From: CAVQAH01 sp963784195
GTDB lineage: Bacteria; Acidobacteriota; Vicinamibacteria; Vicinamibacterales; 2-12-FULL-66-21
Length of the DNA: 64,000 bases
Assembly: GCA_963784195.1 (NCBI GenBank)
Contig: CAWARA010000013.1
Span: 361,968-425,967, forward strand
Direction of reading: 5' to 3'
The notes below the pieces were generated by a model. That model was not told the DNA's origin. It saw only the letters and a list, made by a program, of their open reading frames with translations, and searched no databases. Made by a program: the position numbers and the translations under genes. Numbering within the stretch: position 1 is the stretch's first letter; each line of letters starts with the position of its first letter. Of the stretch, positions 48,705-56,757 are shown in pieces.

Positions 48705-50570
48705 TCATTGTAAATGGTAAGGAGCTAGAGCTAGGGCTAGGCGTAGAGCTAGCTCGCTAGAGCTTCTAGCTTCGTGCTTCTTGCGTCCAGCTCTTTCCAA
48801 GATGACCTTGATCTCGTCCGCCTCGAGTGACTCCTGTTGAAGGAGCTCTTCCGCCATCATTCGAACGGCCTCGGTGTTGTCGTCGATGATCTGGCGCGCG
48901 CGATCGTAGCCCGTCATGATCACCTTGCGGATTTCGTCGTCCACCCGCTGCGCCGTCGCCTCGCTCAGGACGTGCTGCTTGTCGCCTTCGAACGCATTTC
49001 CCGGCTTGCGGTACGCGAGCGGGCCTAGCTCGGACATGCCCCATTCGCAGACCATGTGCTGGGCGATGTCGGTCGCGCGCTCGATGTCGTTCGACGCCCC
49101 GCTCGTCATGTGTTGCATGAACCGTTCTTCGGCAACACGACCGCCCATCAGGACGGCGACCTGCGTCTCGAGGAACTCTTTCGTGTAGGTGTGGCGATCG
49201 GCCTCGGGCAGCTGCATCGTGACGCCCATGGCGCGGCCGCGCGGAATGATCGTCACCTTGTGAAGCGGGTCAGCCTGGGGCAGCAGGGCCGCAACTACGG
49301 CATGGCCAGCTTCGTGATACGCGCAGTTGACGCGATCCAGCTCCGTGAGCACGATCGAGCGGCGCTCGACGCCCATCAGCACCTTGTCGCGCGCCTCGTG
49401 CAAATCGGCATTCGACACCGTGTGTCGGCCGGCGCGTGCGGCCAGCAGCGCAGACTCGTTGACCAGATTCGCGAGGTCGGCGCCCGAGAACCCCGGCGTT
49501 CCCCGAGCGATCGAGCGGAAGTCGACGTCGGGGTCGACCTGCACCTTACGCGTGTGGACGCGGAGGATCGCCTCGCGCCCTTTCAGATCCGGGTTGGCGA
49601 CCATCACCTGCCGGTCGAACCGGCCCGGGCGGAGGAGTGCGGGATCGAGAATATCCTGACGGTTGGTCGCCGCGACGACGACAATTCCGTTGTGGGATTC
49701 GAAACCGTCCATCTCGACGAGCAGCTGGTTCAGCGTCTGCTCGCGTTCCTCGTGGCTGAGCGAGTTGCCGCCGCGGCTGCGGCCAACGGCATCGAGCTCG
49801 TCGATGAAGACGATGCATGAACCGTGGCGGCGCGCTTCGCGGAACAGGCGCCTGACGCGGGACGCGCCGACGCCGGCATACATTTCGACGAAATCAGAGC
49901 CGCTGGCAAACAGGAAGGGCACACCCGCTTCGCCCGCGATGGAGCGGGCAAGCAGCGTCTTGCCGGTTCCCGGAGGGCCGACGAGGAGGACGCCCTTGGG
50001 AATCCGGCCGCCGATCGCCGAGAATCGCTGTGGCTCCCGGAGGAAGTCGACGATTTCCTTGACCTCGTCTTTCGCCTCGTCGACACCCGCGACGTCCTGG
50101 AAGGTGATGACGTTCGCGCCCCGTTCCGCGACCCTCGCACGGCCTGACATCGACGGTATGCGTCCCGCCGTCGTCCTATATACAGTGAAACCGAGCAAGG
50201 CGAGGAATGCCGCCGCGGTCACGAGCGCGCTCCAGCTCAATGCGGCGGGATCCTGCGGAGCCGATACGTCGACGCGGATGTTCTTCTTCGCGAGGTCTGT
50301 CACGAACGTCGCGTTCGCGGCAAGAAAACTGGGCGGGGCGAACGTCTGAATCACTCGCCCGTTGCTGAACGACACGTAAAGAACGCCGGTGTCGAAGGTC
50401 ACCTGCGTCACCGTTCCGGCCTCGACCTCCTTGAGGAAATCGGAGAAGGCCATCGGTGGCTCTATAGGCGTTCGGTTCGCAAAGTAGATCCCAGCGGGCG
50501 CCGCGAAAATCGCAATGATTGCGGCGATCAGAAGAAGGTAGCGGGGCTGACGGAATCGCGATAAATCCAC
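48705..50570 (-). CDS. ftsH: FtsH-family ATP-dependent zinc metalloprotease
   Basis: 621 residues. Two membrane helices (YLLLIAAIIAIFAAPAGIYF and SALVTAAAFLALLGFTVY) flank a periplasmic region. The AAA domain follows with Walker A GPPGTGKT (about residue 193), Walker B IVFIDELDAVG, pore motif FVEMYAGVGA and arginine finger RPGRFDRQ. The protease domain has HEAGH (about residue 419). It degrades membrane and regulatory proteins as a hexamer. GTG 50570 is chosen (VDLSRFRQPRY), since FtsH proteins start just before the first helix; longer in-frame starts reach 50669. The last ~20 residues (ELALRLALALAP) are encoded by the adjoining repeat rather than by conserved FtsH sequence. Confidence 0.92.
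   Translation of the reverse strand: MDLSRFRQPRYLLLIAAIIAIFAAPAGIYFANRTPIEPPMAFSDFLKEVEAGTVTQVTFDTGVLYVSFSNGRVIQTFAPPSFLAANATFVTDLAKKNIRVDVSAPQDPAALSWSALVTAAAFLALLGFTVYRTTAGRIPSMSGRARVAERGANVITFQDVAGVDEAKDEVKEIVDFLREPQRFSAIGGRIPKGVLLVGPPGTGKTLLARSIAGEAGVPFLFASGSDFVEMYAGVGASRVRRLFREARRHGSCIVFIDELDAVGRSRGGNSLSHEEREQTLNQLLVEMDGFESHNGIVVVAATNRQDILDPALLRPGRFDRQVMVANPDLKGREAILRVHTRKVQVDPDVDFRSIARGTPGFSGADLANLVNESALLAARAGRHTVSNADLHEARDKVLMGVERRSIVLTELDRVNCAYHEAGHAVVAALLPQADPLHKVTIIPRGRAMGVTMQLPEADRHTYTKEFLETQVAVLMGGRVAEERFMQHMTSGASNDIERATDIAQHMVCEWGMSELGPLAYRKPGNAFEGDKQHVLSEATAQRVDDEIRKVIMTGYDRARQIIDDNTEAVRMMAEELLQQESLEADEIKVILERAGRKKHEARSSSELALRLALALAPYHLQ
48716..48785. repeat. GAGCTAG/GGCTAG array overlapping the ftsH 3' end
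   Basis: AGCTAGAGCTAGGGCTAGGC, then GTAGAGCTAGCTCGCTAGAG and CTTCTAGCTTCG: 6-7-nt words based on CTAG with internal self-complementarity. The ftsH reading frame passes through the array to its stop at 48705. Confidence 0.75.
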
Positions 50571-50811
50571 AGTTCTCTTTCCGTTTCGCGTCTCTTTCGG
50601 TTTCGCGACGTAAGTAGCCGGGCAGACTGGTGGCAGGCAAGCGAAGATGCAGGCGGGGCAGGGGAGCACGCGCCGGATGACATTTCACCTGACCTGAAAC
50701 AGGCCTGGTCGGCAGATCTCTAGATTGAAAAAGGTCACTCCGCTGGGGATGTGGAATGTGCTCAGATTTTACACGACCGGAGCAGCACTGTAAACGGACG
50801 AGTGCGCATTT

Positions 50812-51567
50812 ATGCAATCAGTTCGACCGCCGTCAGCTCAGCAATTCACACGTACGCACACGAATACGAACCTCCTGTTCGCGTGGTGCGTCCATCTCTA
50901 TACGGCGTCAGGAGTCGTCGCCGCGTTTCTGGCCACGCTCGCCGTGATCGGCGGCCGTTATCGCGACGCGTTCATCTGGCTGGCTGTTTCGACCTTTCTC
51001 GATGCAACCGATGGTGTGCTGGCCCGGCTGGCCTCGGTCAAGGAGACCCTGCCAGGCTTCGACGGAGCGCGGCTCGACGACATCGTCGATTACCTGACGT
51101 TCGTTTTCGTCCCGATCTTGCTGCTTCACCAGGCCGGAGCGTTGCCAGACGGCTGGGGGCTGGTGGTCGCGTGCGCGGTACTCCTGAGCAGCGCTTATGG
51201 TTTCGCGTCGCTCGATGCCAAGACCGCCGATCACTTTTTCATGGGGTTTCCGTCGTACTGGAACATCGTGGCGCTCTATATGTTTGCCTTCCGGCTTTCA
51301 CCATCGATCAACGGCGTCATCCTGGCCGCCCTCTGTGCGCTCGTCTTCGTGCGCATCGGCTACATCTATCCGTCCCGGACCCCAACGCTTCGAGGGCTTA
51401 CCGTCGCACTCGGCGCCATCTGGGCGGTCATGATGATCGTCGTGATCGTCCTGCTTCCTGACGTGCCGCGGCTGCTCCTGACGACATCGCTCTTCTTCCC
51501 GGTCTACTACACCATCCTGTCGCTCGTGCTCTGGCAGCGCCGTGATCGCACCGGAGCGCGTCTGTGA
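50812..51567 (+). CDS. Phosphatidylcholine synthase-like CDP-alcohol phosphotransferase
   Basis: 251 residues with about eight membrane helices. The CDP-alcohol phosphatidyltransferase signature DxxDG...AR...G...D...D is present as LDATDGVLARLASVKETLPG followed by FDGARLDDIVDY. The downstream sequence (PSYWNIVALYMFAFRL, YIYPSRTPTLRGLT) resembles bacterial Pcs, which joins choline to CDP-diacylglycerol. Phosphatidylserine synthase is the main alternative, but FMGFPSYWN and YPS favour Pcs. It is divergent from ftsH, and its stop overlaps the PBP start (GTGA). Confidence 0.85.
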   Translation: MQSVRPPSAQQFTRTHTNTNLLFAWCVHLYTASGVVAAFLATLAVIGGRYRDAFIWLAVSTFLDATDGVLARLASVKETLPGFDGARLDDIVDYLTFVFVPILLLHQAGALPDGWGLVVACAVLLSSAYGFASLDAKTADHFFMGFPSYWNIVALYMFAFRLSPSINGVILAALCALVFVRIGYIYPSRTPTLRGLTVALGAIWAVMMIVVIVLLPDVPRLLLTTSLFFPVYYTILSLVLWQRRDRTGARL

Positions 51568-53573
51568 TCGAATGGACGGATCGCCTCCGCGATCGCATCG
51601 CCGCAATCATCTTCGGCGCGCTGATCGTCATGACCGTCGTCAGCGTGACCTGGCTCGTTCGTCAGGGCTATGCCGTCTATCGTTTGACGCGCGGGGTCGG
51701 CGACACCTGGTTCCTCGCGGCTGACGGACGGCCGTGGTTCAGGCTCGACGAACACCGTCAGGACGTGTCGCTCAGCCAGATCCCGAAACACCTTCAGAAC
51801 GCGTTCATCGCCGTCGAGGATCATCGCTTCTACCACCATCCGGGCGTGGATCCCATCGCGCTCGGCCGTGCCGTCTTCCGCAACGTGCGCGAGCCGGGGA
51901 CGGTCGAGGGTGGCAGCACGCTCACACAGCAGCTGGCTCGTACGCTGTTCCTCTCGAACAAGAAGACATATGGCCGCAAGCTGCGTGAGGCGGTCCTCGC
52001 GCTCCTCATCGACGCCCAGCTTTCGAAGGATCAGGTGCTCGAGCTGTATCTGAACCGGATCTATCTGAGCGCGGGCGTCTACGGTGTCGAGGCGATGTCG
52101 CGCAGCCTGTTCGGCAGGCCGGCCGCGCGGCTGACGCTGGCGGAGTCGGCGCTGATCGCCGGCCTCGCGCGGGCGCCGTCCGCCCTCTCGCCCTGGTCCA
52201 ATCTCGACGGCGCGATCGCGCGCAGCCATGTCGTCCTCGCCCGCATGCGACAGGAAGGGTTCATCACCGAGGCGCAGGAGCGCGAAGCGAAGCGGGCGGA
52301 CATCCGCATCCGCCCGTATCCAAGCTCGACCAACGCCCGTGCCGGGTATGCCAAGGAATATCTGCGTCAGTTGTTTCGCGATCGGTTCGGCGGAGATCAT
52401 CCACCCGACTGGAAAGTACGGACGACGCTCGTCCCGGACCTGCAGGATGCCGCTGAACGTGCCGTCGCCGACGGGCTGAAGCGTTTCGGTGACAACGGGC
52501 TTCAGGCAGCGCTCGTGGCGATCGATCCGAGCACGGGGGATCTCCTGGCGGTCGTCGGAGGCCGCGACTTCGGACAGTCACAGTTCAATCGTGCGACCCG
52601 CAGCCGCCGTCAGCCAGGTTCCGCGTTCAAACCGCTCGTGTATGCGGCCGCGCTCGAACGGGGCTACTCGCCGGTCTCGATGATCGACGGGCTCGAGAAC
52701 ATCGAGCCGCAGGGGCCGGACGAATGGTCGCCGCGCAACGCGACTGGCGAGGTGCCCGATGCGCTGACGCTGCGCGCGGCACTGCTCGAGTCGAACAACC
52801 GCGCAGCCACCGCCTTGCAACAGCGCGTCGGGACGCGGCCGGTGCTGCGGCTGGCGTCGGACGTCGGCCTCGAGGACATGCCTGACGTGCCCTCGCTCGC
52901 GCTCGGGACCGGACTGGTGACGCCGCTCGACCTGACCGCAGCCTTCGCGATCTTTCCAAATGGCGGCATGGCGGTCACCCCGCGGGCCATCGCCCGCGTG
53001 CTCGACGCCGATGGCGGCGTGGCGTTCGAGAACCACATTCACACCGAGCGCGTGATCTCGCCCCAGACCGCCTTCCAGATGACCGAGATGCTGAGCGACG
53101 TCCTCGATCGCGGCACGGGTTCGGCCGCCAGACGCTGGGGCGTCACCTTCCCCGCGGGCGGGAAAACCGGAACGACGAACGACTTCAAGGACGCCTGGTT
53201 CGTCGGCTTCTCCTCGTCGGTCGTCGTCGGCGTATGGGTTGGTTTCGACCAACCGAAGACGATCGGCCGCGACGGGTATGGCTCGCGGTACGCATTGCCA
53301 ATCTGGTCGGACTTCATGCGCCGGTCGTCACGCATCCGGCGTCCCGAGTCGTTCGAGATTCCCGGCGGCTTGCGGGAGATGCAACTGTGCCGGATTTCCT
53401 ACGAGCGTCCCGTTGAGGGCTGCCCGATCTACACCGAGTACTTCAAGCCGGACGACCAGACGCCCGGCCGGCTCTGCACGCTGCATCAGGGGACGATGAA
53501 GCAGCGGGTGCGGAGGGCGATGGAAGATTTCTTCAGCATTCTGGGCCGCAAGATACGGGGCATCGTCCGCTAA
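51564..53573 (+). CDS. Class A penicillin-binding protein (PBP1a-type)
   Basis: 669 residues, GTG start overlapping the previous stop. One membrane helix (IAAIIFGALIVMTVVSVTWL) is followed by a GT51 transglycosylase domain with the catalytic Glu in FIAVEDHRFYHHPGVD and GGSTLTQQLARTLFLS. The transpeptidase domain has the nucleophile Ser in RQPGSAFKPLVYA (SxxK), SNN in LLESNNRAA and KTG in AGGKTGTTNDFKDAW. A C-terminal tail carries three cysteines (QLC, EGCPIY, RLCTLH). It polymerises and cross-links peptidoglycan at the inner membrane. Confidence 0.93.
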   Translation: MIEWTDRLRDRIAAIIFGALIVMTVVSVTWLVRQGYAVYRLTRGVGDTWFLAADGRPWFRLDEHRQDVSLSQIPKHLQNAFIAVEDHRFYHHPGVDPIALGRAVFRNVREPGTVEGGSTLTQQLARTLFLSNKKTYGRKLREAVLALLIDAQLSKDQVLELYLNRIYLSAGVYGVEAMSRSLFGRPAARLTLAESALIAGLARAPSALSPWSNLDGAIARSHVVLARMRQEGFITEAQEREAKRADIRIRPYPSSTNARAGYAKEYLRQLFRDRFGGDHPPDWKVRTTLVPDLQDAAERAVADGLKRFGDNGLQAALVAIDPSTGDLLAVVGGRDFGQSQFNRATRSRRQPGSAFKPLVYAAALERGYSPVSMIDGLENIEPQGPDEWSPRNATGEVPDALTLRAALLESNNRAATALQQRVGTRPVLRLASDVGLEDMPDVPSLALGTGLVTPLDLTAAFAIFPNGGMAVTPRAIARVLDADGGVAFENHIHTERVISPQTAFQMTEMLSDVLDRGTGSAARRWGVTFPAGGKTGTTNDFKDAWFVGFSSSVVVGVWVGFDQPKTIGRDGYGSRYALPIWSDFMRRSSRIRRPESFEIPGGLREMQLCRISYERPVEGCPIYTEYFKPDDQTPGRLCTLHQGTMKQRVRRAMEDFFSILGRKIRGIVR

Positions 53574-53597
53574 GGATCATGGATGGTTGTTGATCCT

Positions 53598-53727
53598 GCC
53601 GTGGTCCGTGATCCGTGGTTCTTGTCTCGCCGACGCATCCGGGTCGGTCGCAATCGTCGAGGAGGTCGAGATGCGCCCATCCTCCGACGAGACACGGGTC
53701 ACGAACCATGCACTACGGCAGCGTAGT
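53598..53727. repeat. CCGTGGTTC / GAGACAC palindrome
   Basis: The left arm runs GTGGTCCGTGATCCGTGGTT then CTTGTCTCG. The right arm has CGAGACACGGGTCACGAACC then ATGCACTACGG. The loop (about 53640-53685) is GC-rich and partly self-complementary (ATCCGGGTCGG, CCATCCTCC). It spans the convergent gap between the PBP and hydrolase genes and includes the hydrolase stop codon. Confidence 0.75.
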
Positions 53728-54468
53728 CCACTCTCCACGCAAGAAGCTCAATGCAGTAAGAACGAATCCGGGCGCGGCCTCGCCGAAGACGGGGCCGTGG
53801 CCGGCGTTTGGCATTATCCAGAGATGCGCACCGGGAATCGAGTTCCGCAACTCGAACGCCAGTGAAACGGGATAGAGCGGGTCGCGATCGCCGAATACGA
53901 TCAGCGTCTGCGCGCGAATGGTCGCAAGGTACGGTGGCGTGAAGCTGACGTCGTCATAGCTGTCGGCCATTCGCCTGGTGATCTCGAAGAGTTGCTGGAT
54001 TTGCGGCTCGCCGTACTGGTGGCGTGCGCGCATGCGTGTCATCTCGTCCTCACCGATCATCGTTTCGGAGAACTGCCGCTGGACCTGGCGCACCTGAGGC
54101 GGGAAATAGGGCGGTGCGCTCACGATGACCATCGCATCGACTGAATCTGGCCGCATTGTGGCCATGTGCAGCAAGGTGATGCCGCCGCCGCTCAGGCCGA
54201 TAGCCTTGACTCGGGTCAGATTCAGGTGGCCCAGCAACGCCAGGACGTCCTTCGCGCATTGACGGAACGTGAACTCGCCCGATGGATTGGTCGACGCGCC
54301 ATGCCCCCGCAGATCAGGCGCGATCACACTGAAGCCGGATGGCGGTTTCTCAAAGACGTACCGCCAGTCCGCGCCTGAGCCCAAGAGTCCATGCAGCCAG
54401 AGCAGAGGTTCGCCCTCGCCGGTGACCGTCCACTGCATTTCGATCCCGTTCACGTCGATGACCGTCAC
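53713..54468 (-). CDS. Alpha/beta-hydrolase fold enzyme
   Basis: 251 residues, cytosolic, GTG start. Oxyanion and nucleophile regions are LLWLHGLLGSGADWRYVF and the elbow AIGLSGGGITLLHMA (Ser about residue 94). The acid lies in IVFGDRDPLYP and the catalytic His in MPNAGHGPVFGE. The PDLRGHGAS stretch is typical of the lactonase/haloperoxidase-like group. The substrate cannot be told. The last residues (WTTLP, stop TAG) are written by the repeat that fills the gap to the PBP gene. Confidence 0.88.
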   Translation of the reverse strand: MTVIDVNGIEMQWTVTGEGEPLLWLHGLLGSGADWRYVFEKPPSGFSVIAPDLRGHGASTNPSGEFTFRQCAKDVLALLGHLNLTRVKAIGLSGGGITLLHMATMRPDSVDAMVIVSAPPYFPPQVRQVQRQFSETMIGEDEMTRMRARHQYGEPQIQQLFEITRRMADSYDDVSFTPPYLATIRAQTLIVFGDRDPLYPVSLAFELRNSIPGAHLWIMPNAGHGPVFGEAAPGFVLTALSFLRGEWTTLP

Positions 54469-54588
54469 AGTCGATCATGCGCGACGCTTCGAACGAAAAA
54501 CAGACTTGTTCGCGAATCTGATACGGTCACGGATGAGTCAGGTCGATCGGCGGTACGCGTATGGCATAGCTGGACCCAGGAGGTCGTT

Positions 54589-54807
54589 GTGACCAAGTTG
54601 ATGGGGGTCGTGCTCATCGTTCTGGGTGTCGTGGCGCTCGCTTATGGGGGGATCAGCTACACCCGCCGCGAGAAAGTGGTAGACATTGGACCAATCGAGG
54701 CGACTGCCGAGAGGCGCGAGACCATCCCGTTGCCCCCGCTCCTTGGAGGTCTGGCGCTCGCCGGCGGCGTCGTGCTGCTGATTTACGGCGCGAAATCGCG
54801 GGCCTGA
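54589..54807 (+). CDS. Small two-helix membrane protein, hypothetical
   Basis: 72 residues, GTG 54589, with AGGAGG 5 nt upstream. Helix one is LMGVVLIVLGVVALAYGGI. A polar loop SYTRREKVVDIGPIEATAE with a strongly conserved look follows, then helix two LLGGLALAGGVVLLIYG. This is the common two-TM protein with a KxVVDxGPIxAxxE loop found in many Gram-negative bacteria (DUF3185-like). No function is known to me. Confidence 0.75.
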   Translation: MTKLMGVVLIVLGVVALAYGGISYTRREKVVDIGPIEATAERRETIPLPPLLGGLALAGGVVLLIYGAKSRA

Positions 54808-54848
54808 GCACCAGCGCAGCGATCTGCGCCGCCGGGCTACCATTGGGC

Positions 54849-54854
54849 CATAAT
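54849..54854 (+). promoter_or_regulatory. Putative -10 box (CATAAT) of the tandem kinase gene
   Basis: CATAAT ends 8 nt before GTG 54863, which predicts a leaderless mRNA and decides between GTG 54863 and the in-frame TTG 54854 that overlaps the box. Confidence 0.4.
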
Positions 54855-54862
54855 TGGCGCAG

Positions 54863-56590
54863 GTGTACACCGCCGGACAGATCCTCGACGGCCGGTACGA
54901 AATACTGGCACCACTCGCCGAGGGCGGGATGGGAGCGGTCTACCGCGCACGGCGCACCCTCCTCGGCGACGAGGTCGCCATAAAAATCGTCCGTGCCGAC
55001 CAGACCGGCGACGCCCCCCGGGAACGCTTCCTTCGCGAGAGCCGGGCCTGCGCCCGGCTCCGCCATCCACACATCGTCTCGATCCTCGATTTCAACGCGG
55101 ACCAGGCAGAGCACCCCTTCCTGGTGATGGAACTGCTCAACGGTCCCAGCCTGAAGGACGAAATCGCGGCGAACGGACGGCTGCCAGTGGAGGACGTCCA
55201 GGACATCGTGCAGCAGGTCTGTGAGGCATTGCAGTTTGCGCACGATTCGGGGATCGTGCACCGCGACCTCAAGCCGGCCAACGTGGTGGCGCATGCATTC
55301 GCGCCCGATCAGCGCGTCTACAAGGTCGTCGATTTCGGACTCGCCAACATGCGCGAGTCTGACGAGACGCGGCTGACGGGGCCTCACGAGTTCATCGGCA
55401 CGGTTGCCTATGCATCCCCCGAACAACTCACCGGCGCCGTCGTCGATCACCGGTCGGACATTTACAGTTTGGGCGCCGTGGTGTTCGAGATGGTGACCGG
55501 ACGTCCACCATTCGGCGAGGTGGACCCGATGTCGGTGCTGAACGCGCACCTGAACTCGCCGGTGCCGCGGCCATCCTCGATTTGTGGGGACATCCCCGCC
55601 TGGGTCGATCTGGCTATTTGCCGGGCGATGGCGAAGCATCCGGATGACCGGTGGCAGCGGATCGCAGATTTCGGCGCGGCGCTGGCCAGTGCTGGCGGCG
55701 CGACGAGCACCACGGAAGCTCGCAGTCGTGGCACGACGTCCAGCCTGCTCACGACCTACGACATCGCCGATCGGGTGGGGCCCGGCCGTCTCGGCAGCGA
55801 CGTCTACCGCGGCACGCATCGCGCGCTCGGCCATCCGGTCGCAATCCGGCTCCTGCGGCGTGACACGCAACGGAATTGGGAAGGCGCACGCGCGCGGTTC
55901 CTGCACGAGGCGCGAACGCTGCAGATCGCGCACCCGTCGATCATTCAGGTGCGCGATTACGGGGAAGAGCCCGATCTGGTGTACGTCGTCACCGACTTCA
56001 TAGAAGGCTCGAGCCTGCGAGCGTTGATGGATGAGGTTGGTCCGCTGGCCTGGCCTCGGCTCAGGCCCCTCCTCTCGCAGCTGGTCGACGCAGCGAGGGC
56101 GCTGCACCGCCGCAAAGGCCTGCTGTGCGGAGTGACCCCCGACATCATGCGCGTCACCAGCGATGAAGACGGCGAGCGGTTGATGATCTCGAGCGCCGGT
56201 ATCTGGCAGGCGCAGGATCTGCTCGCGACGCTGAACGAACAGACGTTGCGCGGCATCGGGCTCGCGGACGCCGAGATTCGCTATGTGGCACCCGAGCTGC
56301 TGACCGGACGCACCGCCGACATCCGCTCCGATATCTTCACGATGGGTGTGCTCGCGTACGAACTGGCGACGGGCGCGCTGCCGTACGACGGATCGTCGAT
56401 GCCCGATCTGCTCGGGACCATGCTGCGCGGAGCGCATCCGCCCGCACGCGATCGACAGCCCACGCTGCCCGAGCCCGCCGATCAGGCGATCGCCCGGGCG
56501 CTCCGCCCGGCACCCGAAGATCGATTCGAGTCGTCGGCGGAGTTCGGCGCCGCCCTGATGAAGTCCGAGTCCGTCAGTTCCTCGTTCTGA
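54863..56590 (+). CDS. Ser/Thr kinase fused to a degenerate second kinase domain
   Basis: About 575 residues, no membrane helix. Domain one is a canonical PknB-type kinase: LAEGGMGAVYRARR, VAIK, HRDLKPAN (about residue 135), DFGLAN, SPEQLTG. A linker (about 275-290) leads to domain two, which keeps the overall kinase shape (GRLGSDVYRG, ATL/HPSIIQVRDYG, YVAPELLTGRTADIRSDIFT). However, it has Arg for the VAIK Lys (HPVAIRLLRR), CGVTPDIMRV in place of HRDLKPxN, and SSAGIW in place of DFG. It is therefore predicted to be a pseudokinase that regulates or scaffolds domain one. Target unknown. Confidence 0.88.
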   Translation: MYTAGQILDGRYEILAPLAEGGMGAVYRARRTLLGDEVAIKIVRADQTGDAPRERFLRESRACARLRHPHIVSILDFNADQAEHPFLVMELLNGPSLKDEIAANGRLPVEDVQDIVQQVCEALQFAHDSGIVHRDLKPANVVAHAFAPDQRVYKVVDFGLANMRESDETRLTGPHEFIGTVAYASPEQLTGAVVDHRSDIYSLGAVVFEMVTGRPPFGEVDPMSVLNAHLNSPVPRPSSICGDIPAWVDLAICRAMAKHPDDRWQRIADFGAALASAGGATSTTEARSRGTTSSLLTTYDIADRVGPGRLGSDVYRGTHRALGHPVAIRLLRRDTQRNWEGARARFLHEARTLQIAHPSIIQVRDYGEEPDLVYVVTDFIEGSSLRALMDEVGPLAWPRLRPLLSQLVDAARALHRRKGLLCGVTPDIMRVTSDEDGERLMISSAGIWQAQDLLATLNEQTLRGIGLADAEIRYVAPELLTGRTADIRSDIFTMGVLAYELATGALPYDGSSMPDLLGTMLRGAHPPARDRQPTLPEPADQAIARALRPAPEDRFESSAEFGAALMKSESVSSSF

Positions 56591-56635
56591 GGCTGGTTGC
56601 CTTCGGTTCACTCCAGGCGTAAGGCTCTAGCCGTG

Positions 56636-56742
56636 GTTCGTGGCTCGTAGCTCGTGTCTCGTCGAGCCCGCAACCCGGCAGCACGGCGAGACACGGACCG
56701 ACCACGGACCACGGACCACGGACCACGGTCGCTTGTTTCTCA
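56636..56742. repeat. CGTGGTTCGTGGCTC / GGACCAC heptad palindrome
   Basis: The left arm has GTGGTTCGTGGCTCGTAGCT then CGTGTCTCG. The right arm has CGAGACACGGACCGACCACG, then GACCACG repeated three more times. It lies between the convergent kinase and M14 peptidase genes. Confidence 0.8.
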
Positions 56743-56757
56743 ACTAGTAGCGGCACG

